Below are positions 1 to 11,472 of a stretch of DNA of 64,000 bases, one piece after another. Every line of letters starts with the position of its first letter. Position 1 is the stretch's first letter. A model generated the notes under the pieces. That model was not told where the DNA came from. It searched no databases and saw only the letters and a program-made list of their open reading frames with translations. Made by a program: the position numbers and the translations under genes. This DNA comes from Acanthochlamys bracteata (Eukaryota; Streptophyta; Magnoliopsida; Pandanales; Velloziaceae), in contig CM034129.1 in NCBI GenBank assembly GCA_019914995.1, positions 1,873,725-1,937,724 of the forward strand. Direction: 5' to 3'.

Positions 1-91
1 ATTGCGATCCCGTTCGCTGCCGCCATCGAGATCCGGCAGTCTGTTGATTCTTGTTGACGAAAGTTTCAGCACTGTTTCTCAGTTCACACCA

Positions 92-3000
92 ATGAGAAGC
101 GTCTCCAACGTCGCTGTTGTCGGTAGCGGAAGTGAGGACATTCGTCTCTCCCGTTGATCTATGTTTTGTTTATATCTCTCTGTCTCTCTCTCTCTTTGAT
201 TTCGTTTCAGTGGAACTGCATCAGTTCGATAGCTGTTGTTTTGGTTTAACTTGATTAGGACAGAATCACTTCTCTCCCGCTTGGATTTTGTTTGATTAGA
301 ACTGAATCACATCTGTTTCTCTTTTGGATTTCGATTCATTAGAACTGCATATCTCTCTTGGTTCTCTTGTTTCGATTTTGTTTTGATAGAACTAAATTGA
401 TTCGCTCTCTGTTGTTCGTTGCTAAGAACTGAACCGATTCTCTCTGTCTCTCGCTTTAACTTCGGTTAGTTAGAACTAAATCAATTGTTTCTTTGTGAGT
501 TTAGTTTCTGGCGCTGTCTGTGCTTCAATTCTCGCCGGCAAAGGGTTCTGCGTAACTATCTTCGAGTCTGGTAGAGGCCCAGGTGGACGGATGTCAACGA
601 GAAGGTTATGGAATATTCTGGTTTAATGAGATTTAATTCTGACTTTTAGTTTATCAGAAAATTTGTGTATCTAACTATAATAAGATCAACATTGCGTTAT
701 ATACACTGTTGTCTAGAGAGTTGTTATCTTATCTTATACACACTACATGATTACAAAAGTGTCATTGAGAAATTCCTAAAAACGAACCCAACGTAGGTGT
801 TGGTGGACTATCTCTTGGCTTAATGTTTTTCTATCGCACACAGAGTCTAACAACAATTTGCTTTGATTGATAGCTGCCACCTCTGTTATTTGTTGAAAGT
901 TTTGTTAGCTGATGCTAAAACCTGCTTGGTGTCAAACAATTGGTTTTCCTCAACACGTTTTGTATTTTAGTTTGGGAAGCATTTTGAATCTGAGTTACGT
1001 AGCATGTTTATGACAGTTCATGACTGGATTTTTATAGGGAGCTGACTGATGATGGGAAGGATCTCTACTTTGACATTGGTGCCCCTTACTTTTTCATGGA
1101 TGATAATGAGGCAATGGGGCTTGTTAGGTCATGGGAAGCAAGAGGCCTTGTGGTGGAATGGAAAGAGAAGTTTGGCTCATTTGACAGGAGTGCTTCTATA
1201 TTTGAAGATTTTGATAAGGTCCATTCTTAGAGAAACAAGCTGATAGTTTCTTCTTGTTAAGGTTCAAAATGCACGTCTTCTTTGTACCCATTATTTCAAT
1301 ACTGACTCCTAGGAAAATCTACATGGTCATATCTTCGCCTTTCCCTCTTATGTGTAAGTGAGGGAAATGGGCCGAAAATCTCATACTAAAATTTTGTTTC
1401 TTTCATCTTTTAGCTAGTTTATTTCTCAAGGCGTGATGCAAACAAAATTTTATGATTTCCATACTTAACTTTGATTCTTCACAAGGCTTGTATTCAACTT
1501 ACTACACAAATCTGCCTGCATCTAGATATGTCAATGGTTATCTTGGACAGAAGTGTAGGACACAACATACTTAGAGTCTAGGATGAGAACTGTTTGCAAG
1601 TCTACACTGTTCTTTTGGGGAAAGAATACAACTCTATTGTTGTTTGCTTTGCATCTGAATCTAATTTTGTATTGAATTTCTTCAGGATGAAGCAAATAAA
1701 AGATATGTGGGCTTTCCTGGAATGAGCTCCATATGCAAAGAACTTTGCAGTGAACCTGGTTACTTAGACATGCAAATTGCTTGCACTGTTCTTGTTCTAT
1801 TTTCTTGGAAATTTTAATTGTTGATGCTTTCGCTTTCCAGGTGTGGCTGCTAAATTTGGAGTTACTGTTGGTAAAATGGATTGGATACAAGGGAGAAGTT
1901 TGTGGTCGTTGACCAGTTTGCATGGCCAACACTTGGGCCATTTTGATGCTGTTGTAGCTTCTGACAAGAACGTCTCATCATCTAGGTTTACTGAAGTTTC
2001 TGGGAGTTCCCCTCCTCTAGGTGCTTTGCCTGTAGGGATCCCTCATCTCTTCTCTGAATTTAATGAAACATTCTGCGGCTTTTATTAGAAGACAAGCATC
2101 CATCTTATTTTCATCTTACATCAATCTAAAGAATGTTCAAGATAGCTGCTAACTTTTCTGTAGATAGTATAATATTAAACTAAATGACCTGTATTCCTTG
2201 AAACAAGTTTATGTGTTGTTTAATCTATTTCTGAATTAAATTAAGAAGATTAGCATATTAAGGGGCACGTCTTATCTGTAGCTTACATATAATTGATATT
2301 GTTGCAGATTCAGTGCAATCCCCAGCATTGTCCTTGATGCGACAAGAAATTCCTGTTCGTCCCTGCTTTGCTGTTATGCTTGCGTTTGCAGAACCACTAT
2401 TATCAGTAAAAACTTACTCTTCTCTGATTGACTTTGCAAAAAACATAAGTTTCTTCAGCATACAATCTACAGGCACTGTAACAATGTTACACTAAATATT
2501 ACTGAAGAAGGTGCTTGTCAAACAGTCATTGTGCTTTAAATATGGATATTGTAGTTTGCATGTGATCGTTTAGCTTCTACTTATCTGTTTTCAGCTTTCT
2601 ACATTCAATCATTAAAGATCAGCATGGTTTGCATGCCTGATTAAGCAATAGGGCATAACACTTGCTTGCAACTGCAAGTTACTAAATGATGTATAATATG
2701 TAATCATGTAATCAAATCTAACTATATACGTATAATGCCAACATTTGTTTGTCTAGTATAATCTTTGTCATGTTTTCTTATAGTCTTTGCCTGTAGGAAT
2801 GTGGTTTTTGTTGTTTATGTCATGTTCCTTACCTCTCGATTTTACCTCATCTTGGTGTATCTACTTACATCACACCAATTCAGTTACCTATTAAGCTTGA
2901 ATGTTCGCATTAGCCAAAATTTTGTTTGTAGGGGTTTCATGTTACTTAAGCATCTGAAAATTACCATGGGATTTTATTCCAAGTTATGGTTTATGTTTCG

Positions 3001-3810
3001 GTAAGATCATCTATTAAAGCGTTATATTTTCTTGTACCTGTAAGCCTTTACTCATTAATGTTTCATATCTCAGAGTTGTTGATCCTTTATGACTTTGCAA
3101 ATATGTACTTATGATTTTGGTTTCTTAGATTCCTGTGAGAGGCTTCTCCTTTAGAAATTCTGACATCCTAAGCTGGGCTTTTTGTGACAGTAGTAAACCA
3201 GGTCGTTCTGGTTCAAACAGGTAAGCTGTCAGATGTATTGCTACAAAAGTCTTTTTGTTTGCGTCTCATTATCAAATTCAGTTAACATGTTTAATTTGAT
3301 GGATCATTTATTCTTTCTCAGCGAGTGTTGGGTATTGCACTCAACTGCTGATTATGCTGCTGATATAATTGCCAGAACAGGATTGAAGAAATGCTCAAAA
3401 GAAATACTAGCTAAAGTGGCAGAGGATTTGTTTCAAGAATTTCAGGCAACAGATTCGACTATGCCACGACCTTTCTTTCTAAAGGCTCATAGATGGTTGG
3501 TACAATATTTAATTACGCCTGTCGCACTATGGTTTCTTAAGTCTTTTTTTTGAATGTGTGATAACTTGAACTATGTTGCTAATCCTACTTTTCTCTTTGG
3601 ATTGGAATTCTTTGTTATCATGTTGTAAAACCTTCCTCCCTAAAATGCAGGGGTAGTGCTTTTCCAACTACTTCTATTGGGGGTGAAGAGAAGTGCTTAT
3701 GGGACAATGACAAGCAGTTAGCCATATGTGGTGATTTTTGTGCAGGTCCTAGCATTCGGAGTGCACTGGTTAGTGGTATACGAGCAGCGGCAAAGTTAAT
3801 GGAAGCTTGA
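92..3810 (+). CDS. FAD/NAD(P)-binding oxidoreductase, renalase-like (9 exons, 365 aa)
   Basis: Exons 92-131, 505-604, 1038-1218, 1686-1758, 1841-2020, 2308-2405, 3129-3220, 3322-3495 and 3651-3810 join in frame with GT-AG introns. Exon 1 gives VAVVGSG and exon 2 continues ISGAVCASILAGKGF, so the split Rossmann motif GxGxxG is restored by splicing. GPGGRMSTRR follows, the second FAD-binding signature of the amine-oxidase/renalase group. The C-terminal CGDFCAGPSIRSALVSGIRAA is the FAD-binding tail with a substrate-side helix. The start is supported by an in-frame stop at 44-46 with no other ATG between. The family (Arabidopsis At3g04650 type) is annotated as flavin oxidoreductase; its plant substrate is not established. 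No obvious transit peptide precedes the Rossmann fold. Family assignment is firm; the biochemical role is open. Confidence 0.88.
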
Positions 3811-6800
3811 TCTGCTGATGCTCAGTTTACTGAACCGGAATTGCTATCATAACTAGCAGGCAATATGAGTTCGACCGTTAGATGTTGCTCGTTTCCACTT
3901 ACATCTTTAAAGCTATCAAAAACACCAGATGTAGAGGTTTGTGGGTTAGATAGAGTCTTTCGCAAGTTTACTTGTATTAAATTATCCAACAGGACACCCC
4001 ACAAGTTCTCCTCAACTGAGAGTGTCAATTTATTGGTGCTTCTTTTGTGTTCTCTTGTAATTTGAAATTAGATAAATCTAATTGCTGTCTCTTGTATTGT
4101 ATTTGATCATAAGGTCTGTTTTATCTTTGTGAAAGTTTCTTTGTATGCGTGAACTTATTTCACTTAGTTCTTCACTTTACTGTGACATTCTAAGAGCATG
4201 CTACTTTATGAATGAGATGTTACAAATTTTTGCGCAATTCATCAACTATCCTAAATATTCTCTTCTATACAAGATTTTGCAATTGTACTAACATGAGTCT
4301 TTTGTGTGACTATAGGGACGGTGAGACAGTTCAACACTTCCTAAATCTAATTTTAATTGCAGAGAAATGCAAGGACAGATTTCAGATATTATCAGGTTAG
4401 ATGCTCTTGGAGAAGATTTGATTTAATGAAAGATATTTTGTGATGTATAAGTGTATAACAAGATCTTGACTCATTCCTGTTTATTTCTATACCACTAAAA
4501 TTTCTTGATCATTTTTAAAATGATTGCCAATATGCTTACGTGTCAACAACAAAAAAACCAATGGGACCATTGTTGACGGAGTAATCACCATCTCATTTAT
4601 TATATTTTTGCATGATTGCTTTATGTAATCAATCCTACTGGAGCATATCAGTTAGGCATGCAAAATGAGAGTGGAGGATGAATACAAGGTAGCGAGAGAG
4701 CCTACATGTGTGTGTATTATGGTTACTTGTCCCAGTGTCTCATAGAGCTGTCTTTTTTTGCATCTGTTTTTGTAGTTTCAAGATTTTGTGCAATTGCAAT
4801 TTTTATAGTGGTGAGGAACCAGCACCCAGATCCGGCAACAGAGGCTCTAAACCAATGCCAAATGGTAGATGACATAACACCTAACTGCTAGGTAATTGTT
4901 CAAAATGAAGATTAATTCCAGAACGGTAGAGATGCACGAAAATAATTTGAAATCAGTAATGTGATAAAGTAACAAGGTTCAGGTAAACATGGAATGTAAA
5001 GATCTTGCACTTCCTGCTATGGTTTACTCCTGTTTTAATTTCTTTGCTGGAAGTAGTTGCAATTCTTGTGTTCTGTTGTCTTCTTGGGTGACAACTAACC
5101 ATGTGAAGTATTTATGTTTTACCATCTCTGCTTGGCATTACCATACAGCCTGTCTTCTTTCTCCAACAACCGACTGTTTTTACAGTCTATTTCAACTGAA
5201 AACTGAGTTCATCAACTCGGAAGTGTAGGAAGGTAGTATCATAAGCTTTACTTTTACAAGTACCACAAAGAACACCCTCGATAGTTGGCAAGCTGTCTTC
5301 ATTTTTTGTCTCTACTGTTCTTGATCTCTGATTAATAGAACCGTGGATACCTGTGTGCGAATTTCGTCTAAACTATCGAATTCATTAGTTTAAATCCTTT
5401 TGTACATCAAGCCAGGCCCTTGATTCGGCCCTTAGACCACTGCTATGCTTTCGTGGACTGGTGCCCACAATTAAGCTTTCTCTAGAAGCAAGGAGGAAAA
5501 TCCATGTACTGATTCTCCTCAAATTTTAGAATAGTTACAAGTTTAGCTATAGGACTATCATTATGCCTTTTGGATTTGCCTACAGTGAAATTTTATGTAT
5601 GCAGGAATGTTTTAGCACAGAATGCTACACCCATTTTTATTCTTAAGTTGTCATCTCTCAAATAGGTTATGGGATGTAAACTACTGATTCAACCAAAGCA
5701 TGAAAGTGGATAATTTATTAATTGTTTTATGATGCATGAGAAATGTGCTTTCTTGTGATGCCATTTTATGGTCATGTAGTATGTACTCTGCCGTGTAATT
5801 TGAGGGGCACGTATAGAACATATATAAAATAAAGCTATAGAGTAGGGCAAGCCTTCAATAAACCAAATTTTATTGAAGTCCCTTTGATTTTGGTTGTTTA
5901 TCTGTTTCTTTTTAAATCTTCTGGATAGATTTCAACAAACTGTGCAGCATTAAATCCCATATTGCAAGTTTTAGTTAGTATCTTTGAACATTCATTTGAT
6001 ATTTTAAGTCTTGGACTATTAAAATGTATTCCCGGTTTAGTTGCTTCAGAGTAGAGGTTCAGAATATGCTCTCATACTTTCCAACATCTCTTTCTTTCAT
6101 TATTGGCTATATAGGACAATAGCGTAGCCATTTAGCTGTAGTGCGTCGGTTCTTTTCATTGCATTTCGTAGATGACAAAGGACCACCTTTCATGGATTTC
6201 AGTTTTTTATTCACATTCTTGGTTGTTCATAAAGCACATTAGATGTCCATTCTTTCCTTTAACCAAGTAATCACTTCCCTTTTCCTTCAAGTACTTGAAA
6301 CACTTTCATATGATGAAGAAAACATGCTGAGTTCCCAGCAATTGACGAATAATTGAAACTTTAGTGATACAAAACACATTCTATATTATGAAGTTGACTT
6401 TTTTATGTGTCCATGATATTAGGAGCTCGAATTACAGATGTCTTCACATCAAGGAGCATGAGTGTTTATTAGTTCAGGATCCAGCTAATATTGTACTAAC
6501 TGTAATTCTAGTATTAAGGTTTCTTTGAGCACCACTGATATGTATATGCTCTTTTGCTGATGGTGGAAAAAAACTTGCTTGTGATTATTTCATGTTGAAC
6601 AGTTTGAAGAATCTTTTTCACTGATTGATTTTAAAACTATTTTACCATTTTCATAGTTTAACTATAGGAATATTTTCTCCTTTAATAGCGTTTATCAGAA
6701 ACTGAAGGTCCAGAGTCCATAGACAGAGAGACGCCAAAATGTGAGAGAGATCAAACCTGGTCCCTCGTACGGCAACGTTAGCAAATGGTAAGCTACTAGT

Positions 6801-7565
6801 TATCGCAACTATTATATAAAATTTCTTACTTCTGTACTTCATTTTGCCACGTTTGTACGTAATCGCTTAGAAAAAGTGAATGGTCTTTATATTATATATG
6901 TTGATTAATATCTTAATTTTGTTAATGTTGTGCTCCATATGCTTGATGTTGAACTACAGACATGCCTGTAGTCTTTGTAGCTGCTGTAGTCTTTCACGCT
7001 ACCAGCTGCATCCAATTATGAGGACGCTGTTATCTCTTATTTATTATTTGTTTCTGATATAATAGTCTTGAAGAAAATTGAAATAATAAAAGTAATTAAT
7101 TTGTGCGATTGGCATGGCGGCTTTTGCACGACTGGGTTGTTAGACTCCATTCATTAGAAATTGATTATGCCGTGTGTATAGTCTAATGTACACGCAACTG
7201 GTCCAACTCCTTGAAATATATCAGTATAATGATAATTATCTGAACTTGATTTGCCAATAGAAACACACAAACTTACCAAACTTTGTAGAATTAACTACAA
7301 ATTAAAGCTACTTAATTCCTATGTTAATTGTACAGTTTGTAAAGAGAGAAAGCACTATGTGAGCAGCTGAGATGGATACACGGCTATAGATTGCTAGCCT
7401 ACTACTGTACTTCAACAACGAAGGTAAGTTATCTTAATTGTGTTCGTTATGTTTGGACTACAGTTACAATTATCTACAATTTGAAGTCCTATGTTAGTGT
7501 TTCGGACTATGTGCCTCCTAACGTCCCTATTAACTCTAGTATAGGGTCATTCTAGTTACGTTGAT
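3811..7565. other. Intergenic DNA, 3' flank of the oxidoreductase gene
   Basis: The first few hundred bases are probably the 3' UTR. I examined both strands and found only short open frames (up to about 80 codons) with low-complexity, intron-like composition and no recognisable domain. No RNA gene or repeat with clear ends was seen. Confidence 0.5.
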
Positions 7566-8193
7566 CATAGCTATAAAATTCGGACCGGTCCGTCCGGATC
7601 GACTTAAAAATTATCAATTCGGAACATAAATCGGTCCGAATTTATAATAAAACTGTTTATACAATCGATCCGTTCCGATCCGTTTTGACTCGGTCGATCT
7701 GTTTGTCCGGATCAAACCGGATTAAATTAAATTTTAAAAATTTTAAGTTTGTGATATATTGATGCAAAAATAATTATTAGTAATTTTATATTGAAATATA
7801 ATATGTACTTTAGATTTTATATTTGGATGTGATAATACAAAAAAAATAAGTTTATTATATTTTATTTGTAAATATTTACTATTAGTAATTTTTAAGTTTT
7901 TATATTACTAAATTATATTAAATTGTAAGAAAATAATAAAATTATTTTAAAACAAAGAATTTCTTTTGAAATTTATTATTTAAAATATGTTTTTGGTTTT
8001 TCTATATATTTTTTGTTAGTTTATTTTTCTTTTATGCTTTCTAATAAAGAAAAATAATAAGCATTCGTGCTACCGTCAACACTTTGATATTTTTAACATA
8101 ACGGTTTAACCTGTTGATCCGACAGGTCAACCCGTAACTCTTTGATCCGGACAATTTTTCGGTTCAATGTCCGATCCAATTTTTACACTTATG
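7566..8193. mobile_element. Non-autonomous hAT-like transposon (about 628 bp)
   Basis: The left end reads CATAGCTATAAAATTCGGAC. The reverse complement of the right end reads CATAAGTGTAAAAATTGGAT. These are imperfect terminal inverted repeats, followed on both sides by subterminal clusters of short CGGTCCG/GGATCGG-type motifs (7580-7725 and 8105-8175). Flanking 8-mers, acgttgat (7558-7565) and ctgttgat (8194-8201), agree at 6 of 8 positions, as expected for an old 8-bp hAT target-site duplication. The interior is AT-rich with no transposase reading frame. The precise ends could shift by a few bases because GTTGAT is shared by both flanks. Confidence 0.65.
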
Positions 8194-8308
8194 CTGTTGA
8201 TTAAAAGATGTTGTATTATGGAGCAGCTTTTGTGGGGGTTAATTTCTCAGAGTTAGCATAACCAATCAATTTACTAATAGACTATTAAAACGAAGCGGGT
8301 GCATTTTG

Positions 8309-8534
8309 TATTGTTTATAAAATAAAATTTTTCTAAAATAGAAAATATTTTTATTTTTTTGAAAAATTAGTTTTATTTTTTTTACTTTCAAAAAAATAAT
8401 AAAAATATACAATAAAAAGATCTTATTACGTAAAATTTTTTTACACTATCTAAATTTTTAAATAAATTTTCTAAATACTTATAAAATATATATTAAAAAA
8501 TATAAAATAAAAAAAAGTTAAAAGCAGTCTTTGG
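8309..8534. repeat. AT-rich dispersed repeat, family B, copy 1
   Basis: The element begins near TTTATAAAATAAAATTTTTC, passes through a shared block CTAAATTTTTAAATAAATTT and ends near AAAAAGTTAAAAGCAGT. The same order of blocks occurs at 8726-8942 and 59481-59703 and, inverted, at 12001-12199. Length is about 220 bp with no coding capacity. No terminal inverted repeat is obvious. Confidence 0.6.
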
Positions 8535-8559
8535 AATTGCATTCCAAACACACTCTCTA

Positions 8560-8722
8560 GGGTTGTGGGTTATATGAGTTATGACGACAGGGTTGAGTTA
8601 GTAAGTCGGTGTTAAAAACTTCTTTTTCATTTTGGCCATAGCCTGATTAACTCAACCCAGTACGTAAACTTTTAAATTTGCAGTCTTACAGAGTTAACTT
8701 TCTGACCTAACCCACGGGTTTT
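8560..8722. repeat. Inverted-repeat spacer between two family B copies
   Basis: GTGGGTTA near 8565 and GGGTTGAGTTA near 8590 are matched in reverse order by TAACTCAACCC near 8650 and TAACCCAC near 8708. This gives two nested inverted pairs that could fold into an imperfect hairpin. It is flanked by direct copies of the family B repeat. There is no coding content. Confidence 0.45.
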
Positions 8723-8725
8723 TGG

Positions 8726-8942
8726 GATTATTTATGAAATAGAGCTTTTATGAAATGGAGAGTATTTTTATCTTTTTTGAAAAACGAGCTATATTTTTTT
8801 ATTTCAAAAAAAATTCACTTTGTAAAATTTTTCTACACTTTCTAAATTTTTAAATAAATTTTTTATATATTTATAAAATATATATTAAAAAATATGAAAT
8901 GAAAAAAAGTTGAAAAAAATTGATAAGCAGTTTTTGAAACAG
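8726..8942. repeat. AT-rich dispersed repeat, family B, copy 2
   Basis: This copy has the same orientation as copy 1, about 200 bp away. It shares the start (TTTATGAAAT), the central CTAAATTTTTAAATAAATTT and the end (AAAAAGTTGAAAAAAATTGATAAGCAGT). The partial duplication of the first block at 8738-8760 makes it slightly irregular. Confidence 0.6.
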
Positions 8943-9267
8943 AGAACCAAACAACGCCAAAATTACCGTGAGATCGAACCGACCAATCATGAACTCAAGG
9001 CTATATTTGAAGGTGAACATAGGGAGACGGAAAGAGATACAATCTATCATGGAAAGGAAAAGCTTTAATTTAGATGAAGAAAGGAAAGGAACAGCAGCGG
9101 CATTTGTGCCGTGAATTGTGGGGAGAATAAAAGGCAACTATCACTATTTGTCTCCCTTATTTTCAACCCAAACTCTGGGAAAGCATTCCTCCAACGAGCG
9201 CCAAAAGCATTCAATTCCAATCGATCTTCCCAACTCCGTTTTTTGTCACTGTTACTTTTCAGTCTGA

Positions 9268-9410
9268 TGCAAGTTCTTGTGAAACTAAAAAACTTCAGGT
9301 AAAAGAGGCAGTTCTGGCGAACTAAAAACCAACCAGAGAAAGTATGCAAGTTCTCGCAAAGCTAAAACCTAACAGAAAAAGTGTGCAGGTTCTTGCGAAA
9401 CTAAGAATAT
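9268..9410. repeat. Degenerate tandem repeat, unit about 39 bp
   Basis: Successive units begin with GCAAGTTCTTGTGAAACTAA, GCAGTTCTGGCGAACTAA, GCAAGTTCTCGCAAAGCTAA and GCAGGTTCTTGCGAAACTAA. They are separated by roughly 35-50 bases, and the middle units share an AACAGAAAAAGT-like segment. About four units are present. No gene is associated with it. Confidence 0.55.
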
Positions 9411-9916
9411 TAAGAGTAACTAATTGGTAGAAAATTACAAACTTTGAGCAGAGAAAATTGTTTTTTTGCGTCCCAGCAATTAATTGGTACGCCAATATAA
9501 TTTCTAGCTCATTTCAAGAGACTCTTCAGTTCATGTTTCAAAGGTTTAAAATTTACACATGGTAGCAGGTAGTAGGCCTAATTGTAGCTGTTAGAGTCCC
9601 AGAATATGATCCATTTGCAACCTGGTTTGCAAAATCAGTCAGAAAACGCAAATCTCTGTCGTGCATCACTCATATGAGCAAGAAACCAGTGGTTTAGAAA
9701 CAAAGATTTCAATTAGCTCCTAATCATCACCATTATACGCATAGGGGGCTTGTGTAGCGAAGCTTCGTCAGCCACCACCAGGTCATAACTCGCCTACAGT
9801 AGACATCTGCATTATCTCATCCAGAAGCACTTACTGCAAGTGCTTCAATTAACAATATTGTTTCTAAACTGTCATATTAAACCAATCAGTTCCTCGTTGC
9901 AATTAACAATGTTGTT

Positions 9917-11354
9917 TCACGGAGAAGTCGATGCTGAAGTCGTTGTTGAGGACAATGTTAGAGTTGTAGAAGTAGTAGCGGAAGATGTCCGTGGAGTCAA
10001 GGCGTGCTTCAATGCCACTGTCTGTATCGGACTTCTTTGCCTTCTCTGGTGCTCTTTGATCAACTCCATTGATAATATCTCAAGCTTCTCCGCATTTGTT
10101 TTGTCCACCATTTTCTTTCCCCGGAATAGAATTGATTCTACATTTCTCTGTGCTAGAATTTGGTCTACTGTTGCCAGAGTCCGTTTATTATTGTCTTTTG
10201 ATCTACTCGGCGTTCTTAGCGGGTTGAATTCCTGACCCTGAAAAACATTTAATTCAACTGAATTGGTTAGAGCTGACATTTTGAAAGAGTTTGGAGACTC
10301 TCCACACAATCTGTTAATGGAGATTAAAGTTTACCTGAATTCGTATATAGTTCGATCCATTGTTGTGACCGAAAGCCATAGCAACTGCTTGATCAACCAT
10401 ATCAATGGCACCCTCGCCAGCAATCTTTAGGAGCACTGCCGTCGAGGCAGACGCCATTGGCGGCGCTGTTGCATGCCCACCTCCTAGAGAAAGAACAATG
10501 AGGTCGCCCGTAGAGTTCGCAAGTGGGAACTCTTGCTTGTTGTTGAGTACATGTGTGATTGCGGTGGCAGTTGGGTTTGCCATGGCTACTGCGCCACCGA
10601 GTGCTCTGATGTTTGTCCTGCCGTCAATGGAGCTCAGCTCCACCGGCAATGAAGAGGAGCGGGAACACGTGGCTGCGCAGATGTCGGCGATGGAGAAGTC
10701 AAAGGCATCGATCTCAACAGCATCGGCGCGGGAGAAGACGAACGGCGCTCCAGTGGCGAGGTCGTAGCACGGGACCAGAAGCGGGCACACCGTGTCGCGC
10801 AGCGTCCCGCTGCCAAACACTCGCCTGAATATTCCTTCCTTCCTCCGGAATATTATACCCTTCTTTTTGGAGTTGGAGTTGGAACTGAACATCATCTTCT
10901 GGTTTTCGTTATCAAGGAAGAATCGAAGCGCTTGCTCAGCAGAGAAGAGTGGGTTTCCATTGCTACCTCTAGTAAAAAGCATGGCAGCTAGAACTCCGCC
11001 AGCACCAGACCCAGCGGCGAGATCGAAGAAATCAGCAATGATGGTGGTGGAATCGCCGGTGATCCGCCGGAGATATGCTTCCACACTTGACAGTGCAGCA
11101 GCGGCAAGAAGGGCGTCGCCGGAATCGATGGAGAGAATTCGAACCTTGCCACTGCTGTTGTTGGTATTTGCCTTCACCGGAGTTGCAGGCATAGAGAGAT
11201 CAATATTGTTACTATCGTTATTATTATCAAGTTGGCCGAAGAGAAATTTGGATTCGAGAATGTTGAAGATCTCGTAGCTGAGTTTGTCCATGTCGAATAT
11301 TACCGGCTCCATCATCAACGGTGCTACCGCCGCCACTACTGATTGATCCATCAT
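9917..11354 (-). CDS. Patatin-like protein, group III type, catalytically degenerate (2 exons, about 446 aa)
   Basis: Exon 1 is 10335-11354 and exon 2 about 9917-10237. The intron lies after YIRIQ, with donor gtaaac and acceptor ttttcag. The protein starts MMDQSVVAAVAPLM and carries the patatin fold of plant pPLAIII/PLP proteins. The oxyanion strand reads ILSIDSGD (about 73-80) in place of DGGGxRG. The nucleophile elbow reads GSGAGG (115-120), glycine where GxSxG has serine. The usual DGG/DGA aspartate region reads ALGGA (251-255). C-terminal landmarks are THVLNNKQEFPL and LIVLSLGGG. Classical patatins are lipid acyl hydrolases; GxGxG in place of GxSxG is a known trait of group III. Loss of all three elements suggests weak or no hydrolase activity (inference). 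The Ser/Thr-rich C-terminus is low complexity. It is a close paralogue of the gene at 21288-22716. Confidence 0.87.
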
Positions 11355-11464
11355 GTTCTCAAGTTCAGTTCAAGAACAATTAGATAAGATTTCTTCTCAG
11401 TGATCGAAGGAGGAGAAGAGAGTGGCCGGTACGCAGGAGTAGAGAGAGGAAGACTTAGGAACAG

Positions 11465-11472
11465 ATTATATA
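11465..11472 (-). promoter_or_regulatory. Probable TATA box of the minus-strand patatin-like gene
   Basis: On the minus strand the sequence reads TATATAAT about 110 bases before the start codon, a normal distance for a plant TATA box plus short 5' UTR. A CACGTGGC G-box-like motif lies further upstream near 11608-11616. Confidence 0.55.

Noticed and set aside
2765..3004. 79-codon frame inside the renalase-like gene
   Set aside because: It is intron sequence between exons 6 and 7. The protein is continuous without it and the composition is intron-like.
9840..11277. Plus-strand open frames of 120-161 codons at 9840, 10405 and 10792
   Set aside because: They are antisense shadows of the minus-strand patatin-like gene. 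Their composition mirrors its GC-rich exon.
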